A stretch of DNA of 64,000 bases from an uncultured Bacteroidia bacterium (GTDB taxonomy: Bacteria; Bacteroidota; Bacteroidia; Bacteroidales; CAJPTX01). The notes below the pieces were generated by a model. That model worked only from the letters and a program-made list of their open reading frames with translations, was not told the DNA's origin and searched no databases. Position 1 is the first letter of the stretch; the number at the start of each line of letters is the position of its first letter. The position numbers and the translations under genes are program-made. Below, piece by piece: positions 51,275-61,623 of the stretch. The stretch covers positions 1 to 64,000 of the forward strand of contig CALHSW010000054.1 of the NCBI GenBank assembly GCA_938038735.1. The letters run 5' to 3'.

Positions 51275-54200
51275 TTACTGCCTTGAAGAAGCACCAGCAT
51301 CCGCCTTCGCATCAAGCTGTCTATGCCCAAAGTCGTACGCCAACGGCGTGGCAATAAACATTGAGGCGTAAGTACCTACAATGATACCAATCGAAAGGCT
51401 CATCACAAAGCCGCGGATACTCTCACCGCCAAAGAAAATCATCGGGATTAAAACGACCAACGTACTCAACGAGGTAACGAACGTTCTACTCAAAACGCTG
51501 TTCACCGACGAGTTAATCGTGTCCTTCACGTTCCTCGTTGGGTACAACTTTCTATATTCCCTAATGCGGTCGAACACCACCACCGTGTCGTTAATCGAAT
51601 ACCCGATAATGGTAAGCACCGCGGCGATAAACGCCTGGTCTATTTCCATGTTAAACGGAACGATACCCCACAGCAACGAGTAGCACCCTATAACGAGCAG
51701 AGCATTGTGCGCCAACGCAATAACCGCACCCGCACTGTACCTCCAATTCTTGAAGCGTATTAGGATGTACAAGAAAATCATCACTAGAGCCAATATCACG
51801 GAGATAACCGCATCTCGACGAATGTCCAAAGCAATCGTTGGTCCCACCTTTATACTACTCTGCTTGTAGTTGTTTAGGAAGTCCTCCTTGGTCACGTCCG
51901 GCTCTATCAATGGCTTCAATCCCTCGTAGAGAAGCGACTCCACCTCATCGTCAATCTCAGGACCTCCATCGTTTATCTTATACTTTGTGGTGATCTTCAG
52001 TTGATTCGACTCACCGTAGATTTTCACCTGTGGCTGCTGACCGTACACCTTCTCAAGCGCACTCGCCACCACTTCTGTCTCTATAGGCTTGGTGAACTTC
52101 ACATCGTAGGTTCTACCGCCAACGAAGTCAATACCTTGGTCAAAGCCTCTCACTGCCAACGAACAAATCACCACAGCAACCAGAACTCCAGAAATAACGT
52201 ACGAGACCTTTCGCTTCCCGATGAAGTCAAAGTTAACTCCGCTAAACAGCCCCCTTGTCATTGAGGTGTCAAACGACAACTTCCATCCTTTCTTCAAAAA
52301 CCACAGCATCAGCAACCGCGTGATGAATATGGCTGTGAACATTGACGTGAGGATACCAATAGCCAATGTCGTGGCAAACCCCTTAATTGGACCTGAACCG
52401 AAGAGATACAGCACCACTGCCGTTAGCAACGTGGTGACGTTTCCATCTATAATGGCAGAAAGTGCATTCTTAAAGCCATCATCTACAGCTACGCTTAGCC
52501 CCTTCCCTTTTGCCTGCTCCTCCTTTATTCGTTCAAAAATAAGAACGTTAGCATCAACAGCCATACCCAACGTCAACACGATACCCGCAATACCCGGCAA
52601 CGTCAACGTAGCCTGAAACGATGCAAGTATACCCATTATAAAGAATAGGTTCGCAAGCAACGCGAAGTCGGCCATGCCACCAGCCCGATGGCTGTAGTAG
52701 AACACCATGAAAAGCAGAATGACCACCAAGCTCATGATGAACGACCGTACACCTTGGTCAATGGCCTTTTGCCCTAGCGATGGCCCCACAACCTCCTCTT
52801 GAATGATACGAGCCGGTGCCGGTAGCTTCCCGCTCTGCAGAACGTTCACTAAGTCCTTCGACTCCTTGATGGAGAAACCTCCCGTTATGGACGAACGTCC
52901 ACCCTTAATCTCCGACTGCACCACGGGGAACGAATACACATACCCATCCAGTACAATTGCAATACAACGCTGAAGGTTATCCGCCGTCATGCGTGCCCAC
53001 GTCTTAGCCCCTTCTGCATTCATCCACATTGACACCTCGCTCTCCCCAGTCATCTGCGACATCTCCGTACGGGCACCCGCTATAGCCCCACCATCAAGCT
53101 TCGGCTTACCGTCCCGACTCGTCACCTTAATCGCCACCAGCTGGAATACGCTCTGCGTCTTATCGTACGATGCAGGCTTTACGGTCCATAGCAAACGTAA
53201 CGAATGCGGGAACAGGGTACGCACACGCACATCCTGTAGCATCGCATTTATCGCCGCCGTATCACGGTAGTGAGCAAGACCCACCACGGGGCCAGGGAAA
53301 AGCTGACCATCCTGCGTTGATGAGGGGGAAAGCAAAGCAAACAATGGGAACTCCTTCTCATACGCCTCTCGGTTCGCTAGCAGCGAATCGCTACCGCTCT
53401 TCTTCGACAGCTCCTCTACCAAACTCCCCACCGAGTCTTTAGTTCCCTTCATTGCTGCTAATAAACTGTCGCTACCCCCAGCCTGCGTTGAGTCAGACTT
53501 CAACGAGTCAACTCTCGGCTGCTGTTTCGCCACAGCATCGCGCACCAAGGCAGCACTATCCACCTCTACTGCATTCTCTTTGCTGGTAGTTTTCCCTTCC
53601 TCTCGCCGAATGTCACGTATCTTGTTGTTCGCCGCCACAAGGTACTGATACACCTCTGCGTTCTCGTAGGTCTCCCAAAACTCTAGACTCGCAGTCCCCT
53701 GTAATAGCTTACGTACACGCTCTGGCTCCTTGACACCCGGCAGCTCCACGAGGATTCGCCCCGTCTGCTCCAAGCGCTGAACATTTGGCTGCGCAACGCC
53801 GAAACGGTCAATACGATTTCGTATAATCGTGTAGGTATTTGACACAGCTCCCTCCGCCTCGTCCCGTAGCACCTTCAACACCTCATCGTTAGTCGCATTG
53901 AACGGTATTTTGTCTCTCAACTCAACGGTGCTAAAGATGGAAGAGAGGCGTCCATTGGGTGCGACCTCCTTGTACGCCTTGCCGAAACGCGACACAAACG
54001 CCTCGCTCGGTGCCATCTTCCTTGCCATATCCATGGCCTTCAAGAAGTCGGGATCCGTGCTGTGGTTCGATAGCGACATCAGCACCTCGTCGACCGAAAC
54101 CTCCAGCGTAACGTTCATACCGCCACGCAAATCCAATCCCAAGTTTATCTCGCGCTCCTTGCAGTCTGCGTAGGTATACTTTCGTATCCAAAAGAAATTG

Positions 54201-54418
54201 TAAATCTTCTCGGACGACATCGAGTCAAGGTAGTAGTTCTCCACCTCCTTGTACTTGGCCTCCTTCTCTATCGGATCCTCTATCCCTACTGTTCGCGCCT
54301 CTGCGTAAGAGGCCGCCTTCTTCTCTACACGGCTACTGAACCATGTAAACGACAACTGATACAAGCATACCAACGCTAACGCTATGGCAAACAGCTTTAC
54401 CGCACCTTTATTCTGCAT
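51275..54418 (-). CDS. secDF: Protein translocase subunit SecDF fusion
   Basis: Accessory Sec translocase that uses the proton (or Na+) gradient to pull proteins out of the SecYEG channel. A single 1047-residue chain with SecD (N-terminal helix, GLDLRGGMNVTLEV, large P1 domain, then six helices about 560-740) fused to SecF (FDFIGKRKVSYVISGV, DQGIDFVGGRTYDV, helices to about 1020). Conserved SecDF motifs such as GMAVDANVLIFERIKEE and GYSINDTVVVFDRIRE are present. A 150-residue insert (about 265-390, Ser/Lys/Glu-rich) lies in the P1 domain. Fusions are common in Bacteroidota. The start is the first ATG with a cytoplasmic MQNKGAVK. Confidence 0.96.
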   Translation of the reverse strand: MQNKGAVKLFAIALALVCLYQLSFTWFSSRVEKKAASYAEARTVGIEDPIEKEAKYKEVENYYLDSMSSEKIYNFFWIRKYTYADCKEREINLGLDLRGGMNVTLEVSVDEVLMSLSNHSTDPDFLKAMDMARKMAPSEAFVSRFGKAYKEVAPNGRLSSIFSTVELRDKIPFNATNDEVLKVLRDEAEGAVSNTYTIIRNRIDRFGVAQPNVQRLEQTGRILVELPGVKEPERVRKLLQGTASLEFWETYENAEVYQYLVAANNKIRDIRREEGKTTSKENAVEVDSAALVRDAVAKQQPRVDSLKSDSTQAGGSDSLLAAMKGTKDSVGSLVEELSKKSGSDSLLANREAYEKEFPLFALLSPSSTQDGQLFPGPVVGLAHYRDTAAINAMLQDVRVRTLFPHSLRLLWTVKPASYDKTQSVFQLVAIKVTSRDGKPKLDGGAIAGARTEMSQMTGESEVSMWMNAEGAKTWARMTADNLQRCIAIVLDGYVYSFPVVQSEIKGGRSSITGGFSIKESKDLVNVLQSGKLPAPARIIQEEVVGPSLGQKAIDQGVRSFIMSLVVILLFMVFYYSHRAGGMADFALLANLFFIMGILASFQATLTLPGIAGIVLTLGMAVDANVLIFERIKEEQAKGKGLSVAVDDGFKNALSAIIDGNVTTLLTAVVLYLFGSGPIKGFATTLAIGILTSMFTAIFITRLLMLWFLKKGWKLSFDTSMTRGLFSGVNFDFIGKRKVSYVISGVLVAVVICSLAVRGFDQGIDFVGGRTYDVKFTKPIETEVVASALEKVYGQQPQVKIYGESNQLKITTKYKINDGGPEIDDEVESLLYEGLKPLIEPDVTKEDFLNNYKQSSIKVGPTIALDIRRDAVISVILALVMIFLYILIRFKNWRYSAGAVIALAHNALLVIGCYSLLWGIVPFNMEIDQAFIAAVLTIIGYSINDTVVVFDRIREYRKLYPTRNVKDTINSSVNSVLSRTFVTSLSTLVVLIPMIFFGGESIRGFVMSLSIGIIVGTYASMFIATPLAYDFGHRQLDAKADAGASSRQ

Positions 54419-54464
54419 CGCTCTTCACAAAAGTTACTCCAACTCCATTACTCACTTCAAGTCG

Positions 54465-54491
54465 CAAATGTACGACTTTTTTACTTACCAA
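54465..54491 (-). promoter_or_regulatory. Promoter of secDF
   Basis: Minus strand TTG (54489-54491), 16 bases, TACATTTG (54465-54472), 46 bases before the start. Confidence 0.6.
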
Positions 54492-54543
54492 TTCACTTTA
54501 GACAATAATTTATCTAAAGAATGCCCTCTTCATTGCACCCCAT

Positions 54544-54585
54544 AAAAAAATTCCTGGGCGATGGCACCACCAAACACCCAGGAAT
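54544..54585 (-). terminator. Terminator of pepD
   Basis: Arms 54550-54558 and 54577-54585 (ATTCCTGGG/CCCAGGAAT) around an 18-base loop; on the minus strand seven T follow (54544-54550). It starts 22 bases after the stop. Confidence 0.85.
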
Positions 54586-54606
54586 CTTAACTTTCTATCT
54601 ACAAGC

Positions 54607-56070
54607 TTACTTCGCCACCGGCACGTTCTCTAGCACCTTCACGAGGTACTTCCAGAACTTACCCACCGATTCAATATTCACCCTCTCATCGGGGCTATGC
54701 GGCGACATGATGGTCGGGCCAAACGATATCATATCCATATCTGGGTACGGGCCGCCTAGTATGCCGCACTCCAAACCAGCGTGAATTGCCATCACCTTCG
54801 GATCCTTCCCAAACTCCTTCTTGTACACCTCACGCATCTCCTTGAGTATCGGCGAACTCATATTGGGATTCCACCCCGGGTAACCATTGTCAAACACCGC
54901 TTTCCCGCCAGCTAGCTCCACGCATGCCCCCATCTTCTCACTCAACGACAGCTTGGCCGACTCCACGCTACTCCGCAGCAGGCAAAGGAACGTCACCTTC
55001 CCATCTTTCAGCTCCACCCTCGCCAAGTTGGTAGAGGTCTCCACCATACCCGGCATCGCATCGCTCATGCGGATCACCCCGTTCGGCAGCACGAAGAGAC
55101 TCCTCACCGCACGCTGCACGCTATCAGCCGTCAGCATCTGTCCCTCTTTCCCCTTCGATGGAGTGCAGGTAATGGCAATGCCCTGATCAGTCGCAGAGAA
55201 TTCACTCTTTATCGCCTCGCAAACCGCGTTGAAGTCCTTCTCAAAATCCTTAACCCGTGCGGTCGGCACTGCCACCGCAGCGAAGGCCTCACGCGGTATG
55301 GCGTTGCGTAGACTTCCCCCTTCCAACGACACGAGGCGCGGGTCATACTTAGCCAAATGGTTAATAATCCTTACCATCAGCTTTATAGCATTCGCACGCC
55401 CCAAAATGATGTCCATTCCGCTGTGGCCACCCTTCAACCCCTTCACCGCTATCTGCAGGCACGTACGATCACCACCTATCGCCTCGTACGACACTGGCAC
55501 CTCAAACGACCCATCAAGCCCTCCAGCGCAACCCACGTACAGCTCCCCCTCCGTCTCCGAATCAAGGTTGAGCAATATCCGTCCCTTGAGTGAACCAGGC
55601 TTCAAGTAGTTTGCCCCCGTCATCCCCGTCTCCTCATCGATCGTAAAAAGAGCCTCGATCGGGCCGTGCTTCAACGTTTTGGAGGCCAGCACGCCCATCG
55701 CCGCCGACACGCCCATTCCGTTGTCTGCACCTAGCGTTGTGCCCCGCGCCCGCACCACGTCTCCATCAATGTAGGCATCGATTGGATCCTTCTCAAAATC
55801 GTGCTGCACGTCGCTATTCTTCTGCGGCACCATATCAAGATGCCCCTGCAGTATAACGCCCGCACGGTTCTCATAGCCCGGCGTTGCCGGCTTACGAATA
55901 ATCACATTGCCCACCTTGTCAACTATCGTCTCAAGCCCCAGGCTTTCCCCGAACTTACGGGCAAACTCCGACGCCTTGGCCTCCTTCTTTGAGGGGCGTG
56001 GCACCTGCGTTAAACCGTAGAAATGCTCCCAAATCTCGCGTGGCTCTAATTTCTTAATCTCTTCGCTCAT
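54607..56070 (-). CDS. pepD: Aminoacyl-histidine dipeptidase (PepD, M20 family)
   Basis: Cytoplasmic zinc dipeptidase cleaving Xaa-His and other dipeptides. 487 residues with the M20 ligands: H77 and D79 (LQGHLDMVPQK), bridging D116 (TLGADNGMGV), E146-E147 (DEETGMTGA), and a later GLECGIL region. Length and the long lid domain match PepD/PepV. It is a single gene between porP and secDF, with a hairpin terminator. A weak box (TAACTTGC) lies about 31 bases upstream. Confidence 0.95.
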   Translation of the reverse strand: MSEEIKKLEPREIWEHFYGLTQVPRPSKKEAKASEFARKFGESLGLETIVDKVGNVIIRKPATPGYENRAGVILQGHLDMVPQKNSDVQHDFEKDPIDAYIDGDVVRARGTTLGADNGMGVSAAMGVLASKTLKHGPIEALFTIDEETGMTGANYLKPGSLKGRILLNLDSETEGELYVGCAGGLDGSFEVPVSYEAIGGDRTCLQIAVKGLKGGHSGMDIILGRANAIKLMVRIINHLAKYDPRLVSLEGGSLRNAIPREAFAAVAVPTARVKDFEKDFNAVCEAIKSEFSATDQGIAITCTPSKGKEGQMLTADSVQRAVRSLFVLPNGVIRMSDAMPGMVETSTNLARVELKDGKVTFLCLLRSSVESAKLSLSEKMGACVELAGGKAVFDNGYPGWNPNMSSPILKEMREVYKKEFGKDPKVMAIHAGLECGILGGPYPDMDMISFGPTIMSPHSPDERVNIESVGKFWKYLVKVLENVPVAK

Positions 56071-56181
56071 ACCTTTAATCTATTTATACAACGACACGAG
56101 CGCAAGTTACTAAATTTTTACAACTTCGCAAAGAGGGAAGCGCTTACCTCCCCGCATCAACCACCCAGCAGCCCAGCGTTG

Positions 56182-57099
56182 CTACTTTATTTTATCAAAC
56201 TGGTAGCCGAAGAAAATCTCGTGCGACCCCGCAGAGTACCTCCACAAGCCGGTATAGCTAAAGTCAAAGCTATAGCCGATGAGGATACGGTTGTTATGCT
56301 TGTACCCCACCAGCAGGCTTACGGCATCCTGGAAACGGTAGGCCAGCCCACCCCATACCATGTTCTTATACGTCAGCTTCACGCTCAGCTCAAACTGAAC
56401 CGGCGAAGGGTAGGAGTATTTTATCAGGGCTGCTGGCTCAAACTCCAAATAATCAAAGAAGTAGAGCAAATACCCCCCTGACAAAAAGATGTGGGGCGAC
56501 AGATGGTTGTTCTTGGTATCTAGTTCCTTGAACGTCATCGGCAGGTAGAAAAGCTGCTGCGCCGAGAGGCCCACGTAGAAAAAGGTGGCGTACAGGTACA
56601 CCCCCACCGATGCATCGGGTACCCAGCTCGTCTTCGTCGCGTAATTCAGCAGGGCTGGATCCGACTTGTTATCGGCCATGGGGTTGTCTCCCAAATCGAA
56701 CTTTGACGCATCTATGGTGTATGCCATAAATCCTAACGACAACCCCGTTGAAATTCGCATCTCATCGTTCAGCCGGAAGTTATACGCGTACGACCCCATC
56801 ACCCCCGCTCGGCTCGTCGGGCCCGTCATATCGTAGTAAACCATCCCCCCGAAGCCCATCGGGGACTTTATATGCGGGCCAAATACCGACACTGAATTGA
56901 TAATCGGAGAATCTGTCAGCCCTGCCCACTGCACCCGCGAGTTCACCCGTATCTGGTAGTAGTTATACGTCCCCACTACTGCGGGGTTGACCAAATAGTT
57001 ATTGAACATGTACTGCGAGTACTGGTACATCTGCTGCCCATGCGCCGCTGCCGCGTGTAGCAGCAAAAACACCACCCATATTTCCACCCTCTTCCACAT
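56182..57099 (-). CDS. PorP/SprF family type IX secretion system membrane protein
   Basis: Outer-membrane beta-barrel of the T9SS-associated PorP/SprF family; 305 residues with a signal peptide (VVFLLLHAAAAHG) and the family opening QYSQYMFNNYLVNPAVVG, then PMGFGGMVYYDMTGPTSR and repeated barrel strands, ending HEIFFGYQFDK. In known cases SprF-like proteins are needed for secretion of a partner cargo with a type B CTD; here the gene follows such a cargo (57118-61434) by 18 bases, so the two form a pair. Whether it serves as a general PorP or a dedicated SprF cannot be told. Confidence 0.93.
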   Translation of the reverse strand: MWKRVEIWVVFLLLHAAAAHGQQMYQYSQYMFNNYLVNPAVVGTYNYYQIRVNSRVQWAGLTDSPIINSVSVFGPHIKSPMGFGGMVYYDMTGPTSRAGVMGSYAYNFRLNDEMRISTGLSLGFMAYTIDASKFDLGDNPMADNKSDPALLNYATKTSWVPDASVGVYLYATFFYVGLSAQQLFYLPMTFKELDTKNNHLSPHIFLSGGYLLYFFDYLEFEPAALIKYSYPSPVQFELSVKLTYKNMVWGGLAYRFQDAVSLLVGYKHNNRILIGYSFDFSYTGLWRYSAGSHEIFFGYQFDKIK

Positions 57100-57117
57100 A
57101 CTCGCAACTTGTAGTCT

Positions 57118-60100
57118 CTACCTCACTATAGTAACCGACCCCGATATCGGCTTCCAAGAATTTCCACCTTCTGTATTGAAACGGATCACGTAGTAGTACG
57201 TTCCCACCGGCAGCGGCGACCCGCCGTACACTCCTCCCGCGCTGCCATCCCATCCCTCTGCCACCTGTTCTCCCTTTGCTCGCCACACCCTCGCTCCCGC
57301 ACGATTGAACACCTCCACCTCCATATTGGGCAGCAGCGATGTGAGCTTTGAGAATATCGTTTGGTACGTTGGATCGCTATTGCATAGCCAACGATCGTTC
57401 ACCCCATCCCCATTGGGCGTAAAGACGTTTGGAATACTCAGCTCACGAATTAAACGGACGTACAAATCAAAATCCGTAGCGCACGTGGTCTTGGGATCCG
57501 CTACACGAATAGTCGTTCGCAGCACATCTATCGGTTTCCGCCCGAACTGCGCTGCCACCACCCGCCCCTCTGCGCGGTAGCGATCCATTGCCTCCGGCGA
57601 AAGGGTTATCTCAAAAACATTCTTCCTCTCCTTATCTAGGGTCAATACGTCGTCGGGCGCCACGGTGTAGCTCAAATCCCCATGCATCCCTTGTAGGTAA
57701 TCAACCTCAATTCCTACTTTTCGTGGCACTCCCGATAGCACCCCAGCCACGATAGAGTCTTTCATCACGCGGTACACCATCCGCCCACTCGCATCCTTCC
57801 AGCTGCGCTTCGCATCCACCACTTCCTGATGGTAGAAAATATCAATGTCGCTCGCCAGCGGGTCGTACTGCAGCTTTATGGGTGGGAAAACCAGAACGTT
57901 AGAGGTCTCCTCCGACCTACACCCAGCCGTGGACTGCACCACTGCCCGCAGCGTGGATGACCGCTCCACGCCTCGTCTAGAGGTGTAGGAGCCATCTTCC
58001 TCTCTCACAAGGGTATCCGCAAGCAGAACGCCGCCTTCCCTCCGCTCCAACGTAATTATCGGCGGAACAGTATAATCTATCTTAGAAACCGAACTCGGAT
58101 CCTCCACGATGCGTGCGCCGCTCACCCGCTCCCCGAAGCAGAGCGACCCTCCAAGCTTGTCCCGATGCAAGGTAAACGAAACGGAGTTGGCTGGATTATA
58201 ACCCACCGTAACGTCAAGTTCCCCAGCGCAGCCGTTATCATCCTTCACACGCACCATCCAAACTCCACTCCTCAATGCGTATTGATGATCGTAAACTAAC
58301 GGCTGCCCAACATCTTCTGGATTTGATGTCGTCAGCCACCACGCCTGCGCATTTGCGCCCCCCTCAACCCCATACAGCGTAGCCGTGCCCCTTGACTCAT
58401 CGTTTCCTCTGTAGTCTTTACACTCCGCCGGGGTCGTCAATGGATCCTTGATCCAGGCAAAGGGGAATGGCCCCTTCACGTCCAATGTATCCGATTCCAC
58501 TACACACCCATCCTCTCTAACCGCGGTCAGGGTATATTTCCCAGCCACAGCATCAAGCAACTTTGCCCCCTTTGTCGTTATGTAGCTAGACTTCCCCTTC
58601 ACCTCTCTACCCCATATATAGTTCGCGAACACCGTTGCTGGGGTCGATTGCGCCTCTATATACTCTATCACCTCTCCCGGACACTTCACATTCACACTAG
58701 ATGGCTTCAAACTCAGCGCAAGCTTCTCTCCTTTTACCTCTACCTCCTTTGACGTCGTTTCGCACTTCTTGCCGCCTGGCAACGACACACGAACCCTATA
58801 CGTCCCCTCCGGTAGTCCAATAAAAAGTCCATCGTAATTCCCCTCCACCACGGGCCACACCGATGCACTATCCTTCTCCAGCACATACCTTGCCCCCGTG
58901 GCGTTCTCCACTTTCGCTTGAATCATCCCATCCTGGCCCCCAGGGCAAAGCACTTTAAAAGGTTTCAGTTCTACTGGAGCAGGCTCTGTCACACTAAATT
59001 CTTTTTTCGCCTTGCAGGCCCCATTTTTTCCTGGGTAGCTCACTTGAACTACATACTCACCTTCTTTTATATCAGTTTTTCCCCAAGACTTATCGGTACC
59101 TGGCAAGTCGTGCTCCAGTTGATTTCCTCCCGGTCGATTTTCTAACGACACGTAGTACTTATCGCCGGAACGAATCTTCCCTCCTTCCCATGACACCTTT
59201 ACCTTGCCATCCGCTCCCCAGCACTCCGCACCTGTTGGATCTACATGCACAACAAATTCGGGAACGTCAAATTGAACTTCTTTCGCCTCCGACAAGCAAC
59301 CATCTCCCTCAGTTTTCACAACTACTGTATACTTGGTATTTATTCCGCAACCATTCATTGTACGCGAAGAGTTGGGGGGGCCAAAAGATTCGTACTCCTT
59401 TCCACCATCAAACGAGAATGCAACTTTCGTATTTCCTGATACTGCTGCAGTTGCTGTGATCTCTCCATCCTTTGATTCCCAACAACGAGGGTCAACCTTA
59501 GTATACGTAAGCATTGGCTCAGCAAGCTGTATAACTTTCACTTCATTGCTTGAGCTTTTGCACCCCCCCGACGTCATCTCCCGTTTATAGATCCCAGCGG
59601 TTATTGTCCCAACATATTTTGCAGGATCCGTCCCTCCCGACTCCTCGGTACCTTTGAACCATTTCGCCGCAAACTGCCCATCTCCTCCACCCAGCTTCAT
59701 ATTCTTAACCGTGGCCTCAACACCTCGACACACACCACTCTTATCCGATACAATGGTATTCACAATGGCTGGCGTAACATGCACTTTAAACTCATGATCA
59801 AGCCCTCTCCAGCACGCCTTGTTGGCATCTTCCAACTTGTATCGCAGTTTGTAGCTATTGTTCCCCTCCTTAGGGGTCAACTTGGGCTGCCCTGTCACTT
59901 CCAAATTCTTCTTAATGGTTAGTTCCCTCGCTGCGTTCAAATCAGCAACCGACTCCCCAAAATTCCCATTAAGACGAACCCACTGATACTTGTAGCCAAC
60001 CGGGTCACCAGCCTTTCCCTGCTCCGAAATGGTTTGGAAGCCGATTTTCTGATCCCCGTTTATAGCCTGTCCCACATCTTGACATAATACTACCGGGGTT

Positions 60101-61434
60101 GCTGCTGGGGCAGGGATCCCTTCCAGCGTTCCCTGCATTTTCACCTCAAGAGGGCTGCTTATCAAATTGTCTGGGCATAGCTTAACGTTCTTCAGCTTCA
60201 ACCCTACCTTGTAGCTCCCCGCCTCACTAATGTCAAAGGAAACCGCCCCTCCATCTTTTCTCCATGGCACCACAGTACCACGCGGATTTAGCGTGTACTC
60301 GTAGTCAACCCCATCAGCCGGATTATCAACACTGTTTACTTTTACATCGGTTTTTCCGCATAGCGAAAGTGGCCCAGCCTGCTCCCATTTAGGAGCACTT
60401 GGCACCGAAACCACCCTGAAATCCTTCGCCACTGGTTCGGATGGGCATTCCTTCGGCGTTCCGTCCATGGGATACGAGTAATTCACCGTCAAACTATATT
60501 GGCCAGCGTCTATCACCTTATACACCTCAGCATCAGCTCGATTTACACCATTCAATGCAATCGACGATTCAGTCAGATTCGATAAGGTTATTTTGTATGT
60601 CCCATCAGCATCCGTCGGCGAACTCGCAAAACTCCCACTTATAGGTTTTGCATCGGCACAAAAAGTTCCACCTAAATTGACTTCAATGTCCTTTGGCTTA
60701 TAAACCTTTACTTTCGCATTAAAATCAGAAGCACACCCACTATTTTTTTTATGCTTTACACTAAAGCTAAAGGATTCCTCTTCCGGATTTTCCGAAGGTC
60801 CCACCCCTTTATACAAAAAACTTTCCGACTCAAAATTATACTTAGAGCCTACGCCATTCGTAACATTCCATATGTCCGGATTGAAATCGTCTCCATTCAC
60901 TTTCAAGGACACCGCTGCGGGAGATCCACATAAACTGTTAGATGCTCCGTTTTCATAACTGGGTTTTAGCTCTATAGTAGGCTTCTGAACCACTTTTACA
61001 TCCAGCACTAGCGGAGGGTCTGTATAGGGTAATCCCTTGTATGTATACTTAAAAGTCCCTACGTATTTAGTACTGACAGAAGGTGCTATCGTCAATTTAT
61101 TATAGGCTGCACTCCAAGAGTCACCTCCGCTTAAAGGGTCACCATCTGCGGTCCACTCAACCGTTGGCGTAGAATAGCCAGGCTCACTAGTCCACCCCAC
61201 GTATACTACCGCAGCCACTCCGCTCCCGCTGCAGTAGGTAGTATTATCTTCCCCCAGCCCTTCACACGTATACCGCAAATTGAGAGACGGCTGCGCCTGC
61301 CCCCATACACCCACGCTCGCCCCCAGCGGCAGCAAAAGGCAAAGGAGAAGCTTAACCACGCCGCACGCAGCGAAACCACCACGATTTCGCCTACGCTCAA
61401 ATAGTATGCACAACGCGCTGCTAAACATACCCAT
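57118..61434 (-). CDS. Giant SprB-like surface protein with type B T9SS C-terminal domain
   Basis: A 1438-residue exported protein. The signal peptide core is LLLCLLLPLGASVGVWG (a 40-residue n-region precedes it, and a GTG at codon 27 could be the true start). The body has several Ig/PKD-like units and, from about 660 to 1120, SprB-type repeats with the recurrent C-W/pattern (for example DPRCWESKDGEITATA, PTGAECWGADGKVKVSW, GGKKCETTSKEVEV). The end (about 1328-1438) is the gliding-motility-associated CTD: LSIPNVFTPNGDGVNDRW and GGSPLPVGTYYYVIRF. It is exported by T9SS and is likely an adhesin or motility surface filament. It is followed by its partner PorP/SprF gene. Confidence 0.92.
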   Translation of the reverse strand: MGMFSSALCILFERRRNRGGFAACGVVKLLLCLLLPLGASVGVWGQAQPSLNLRYTCEGLGEDNTTYCSGSGVAAVVYVGWTSEPGYSTPTVEWTADGDPLSGGDSWSAAYNKLTIAPSVSTKYVGTFKYTYKGLPYTDPPLVLDVKVVQKPTIELKPSYENGASNSLCGSPAAVSLKVNGDDFNPDIWNVTNGVGSKYNFESESFLYKGVGPSENPEEESFSFSVKHKKNSGCASDFNAKVKVYKPKDIEVNLGGTFCADAKPISGSFASSPTDADGTYKITLSNLTESSIALNGVNRADAEVYKVIDAGQYSLTVNYSYPMDGTPKECPSEPVAKDFRVVSVPSAPKWEQAGPLSLCGKTDVKVNSVDNPADGVDYEYTLNPRGTVVPWRKDGGAVSFDISEAGSYKVGLKLKNVKLCPDNLISSPLEVKMQGTLEGIPAPAATPVVLCQDVGQAINGDQKIGFQTISEQGKAGDPVGYKYQWVRLNGNFGESVADLNAARELTIKKNLEVTGQPKLTPKEGNNSYKLRYKLEDANKACWRGLDHEFKVHVTPAIVNTIVSDKSGVCRGVEATVKNMKLGGGDGQFAAKWFKGTEESGGTDPAKYVGTITAGIYKREMTSGGCKSSSNEVKVIQLAEPMLTYTKVDPRCWESKDGEITATAAVSGNTKVAFSFDGGKEYESFGPPNSSRTMNGCGINTKYTVVVKTEGDGCLSEAKEVQFDVPEFVVHVDPTGAECWGADGKVKVSWEGGKIRSGDKYYVSLENRPGGNQLEHDLPGTDKSWGKTDIKEGEYVVQVSYPGKNGACKAKKEFSVTEPAPVELKPFKVLCPGGQDGMIQAKVENATGARYVLEKDSASVWPVVEGNYDGLFIGLPEGTYRVRVSLPGGKKCETTSKEVEVKGEKLALSLKPSSVNVKCPGEVIEYIEAQSTPATVFANYIWGREVKGKSSYITTKGAKLLDAVAGKYTLTAVREDGCVVESDTLDVKGPFPFAWIKDPLTTPAECKDYRGNDESRGTATLYGVEGGANAQAWWLTTSNPEDVGQPLVYDHQYALRSGVWMVRVKDDNGCAGELDVTVGYNPANSVSFTLHRDKLGGSLCFGERVSGARIVEDPSSVSKIDYTVPPIITLERREGGVLLADTLVREEDGSYTSRRGVERSSTLRAVVQSTAGCRSEETSNVLVFPPIKLQYDPLASDIDIFYHQEVVDAKRSWKDASGRMVYRVMKDSIVAGVLSGVPRKVGIEVDYLQGMHGDLSYTVAPDDVLTLDKERKNVFEITLSPEAMDRYRAEGRVVAAQFGRKPIDVLRTTIRVADPKTTCATDFDLYVRLIRELSIPNVFTPNGDGVNDRWLCNSDPTYQTIFSKLTSLLPNMEVEVFNRAGARVWRAKGEQVAEGWDGSAGGVYGGSPLPVGTYYYVIRFNTEGGNSWKPISGSVTIVR

Positions 61435-61481
61435 TTCGCTACCTCCTTTCTGCCTTACCCTTTCCTCTCAACTATGAGGAA

Positions 61482-61520
61482 AAGAGCGGGGAGCTCCACC
61501 CACTGGAACACCCCGCTCTT
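61482..61520 (-). terminator. Terminator after gldN
   Basis: Arms 61482-61491 and 61511-61520 (AAGAGCGGGG) with a 19-base loop containing a small TCCA/TGGA stem; on the minus strand the hairpin runs into TTTTCCTC. It separates the gldMN genes from the giant protein gene. Confidence 0.65.
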
Positions 61521-61623
61521 CGATTTCTATTGCCCTCCAGCCTCTTCTTTATACTCTGTAACCGCTAATTTTGTTACCTCCCCGCTCCGACAAAACAAAG
61601 CGGCTACAGCAAGATTCCCGATG

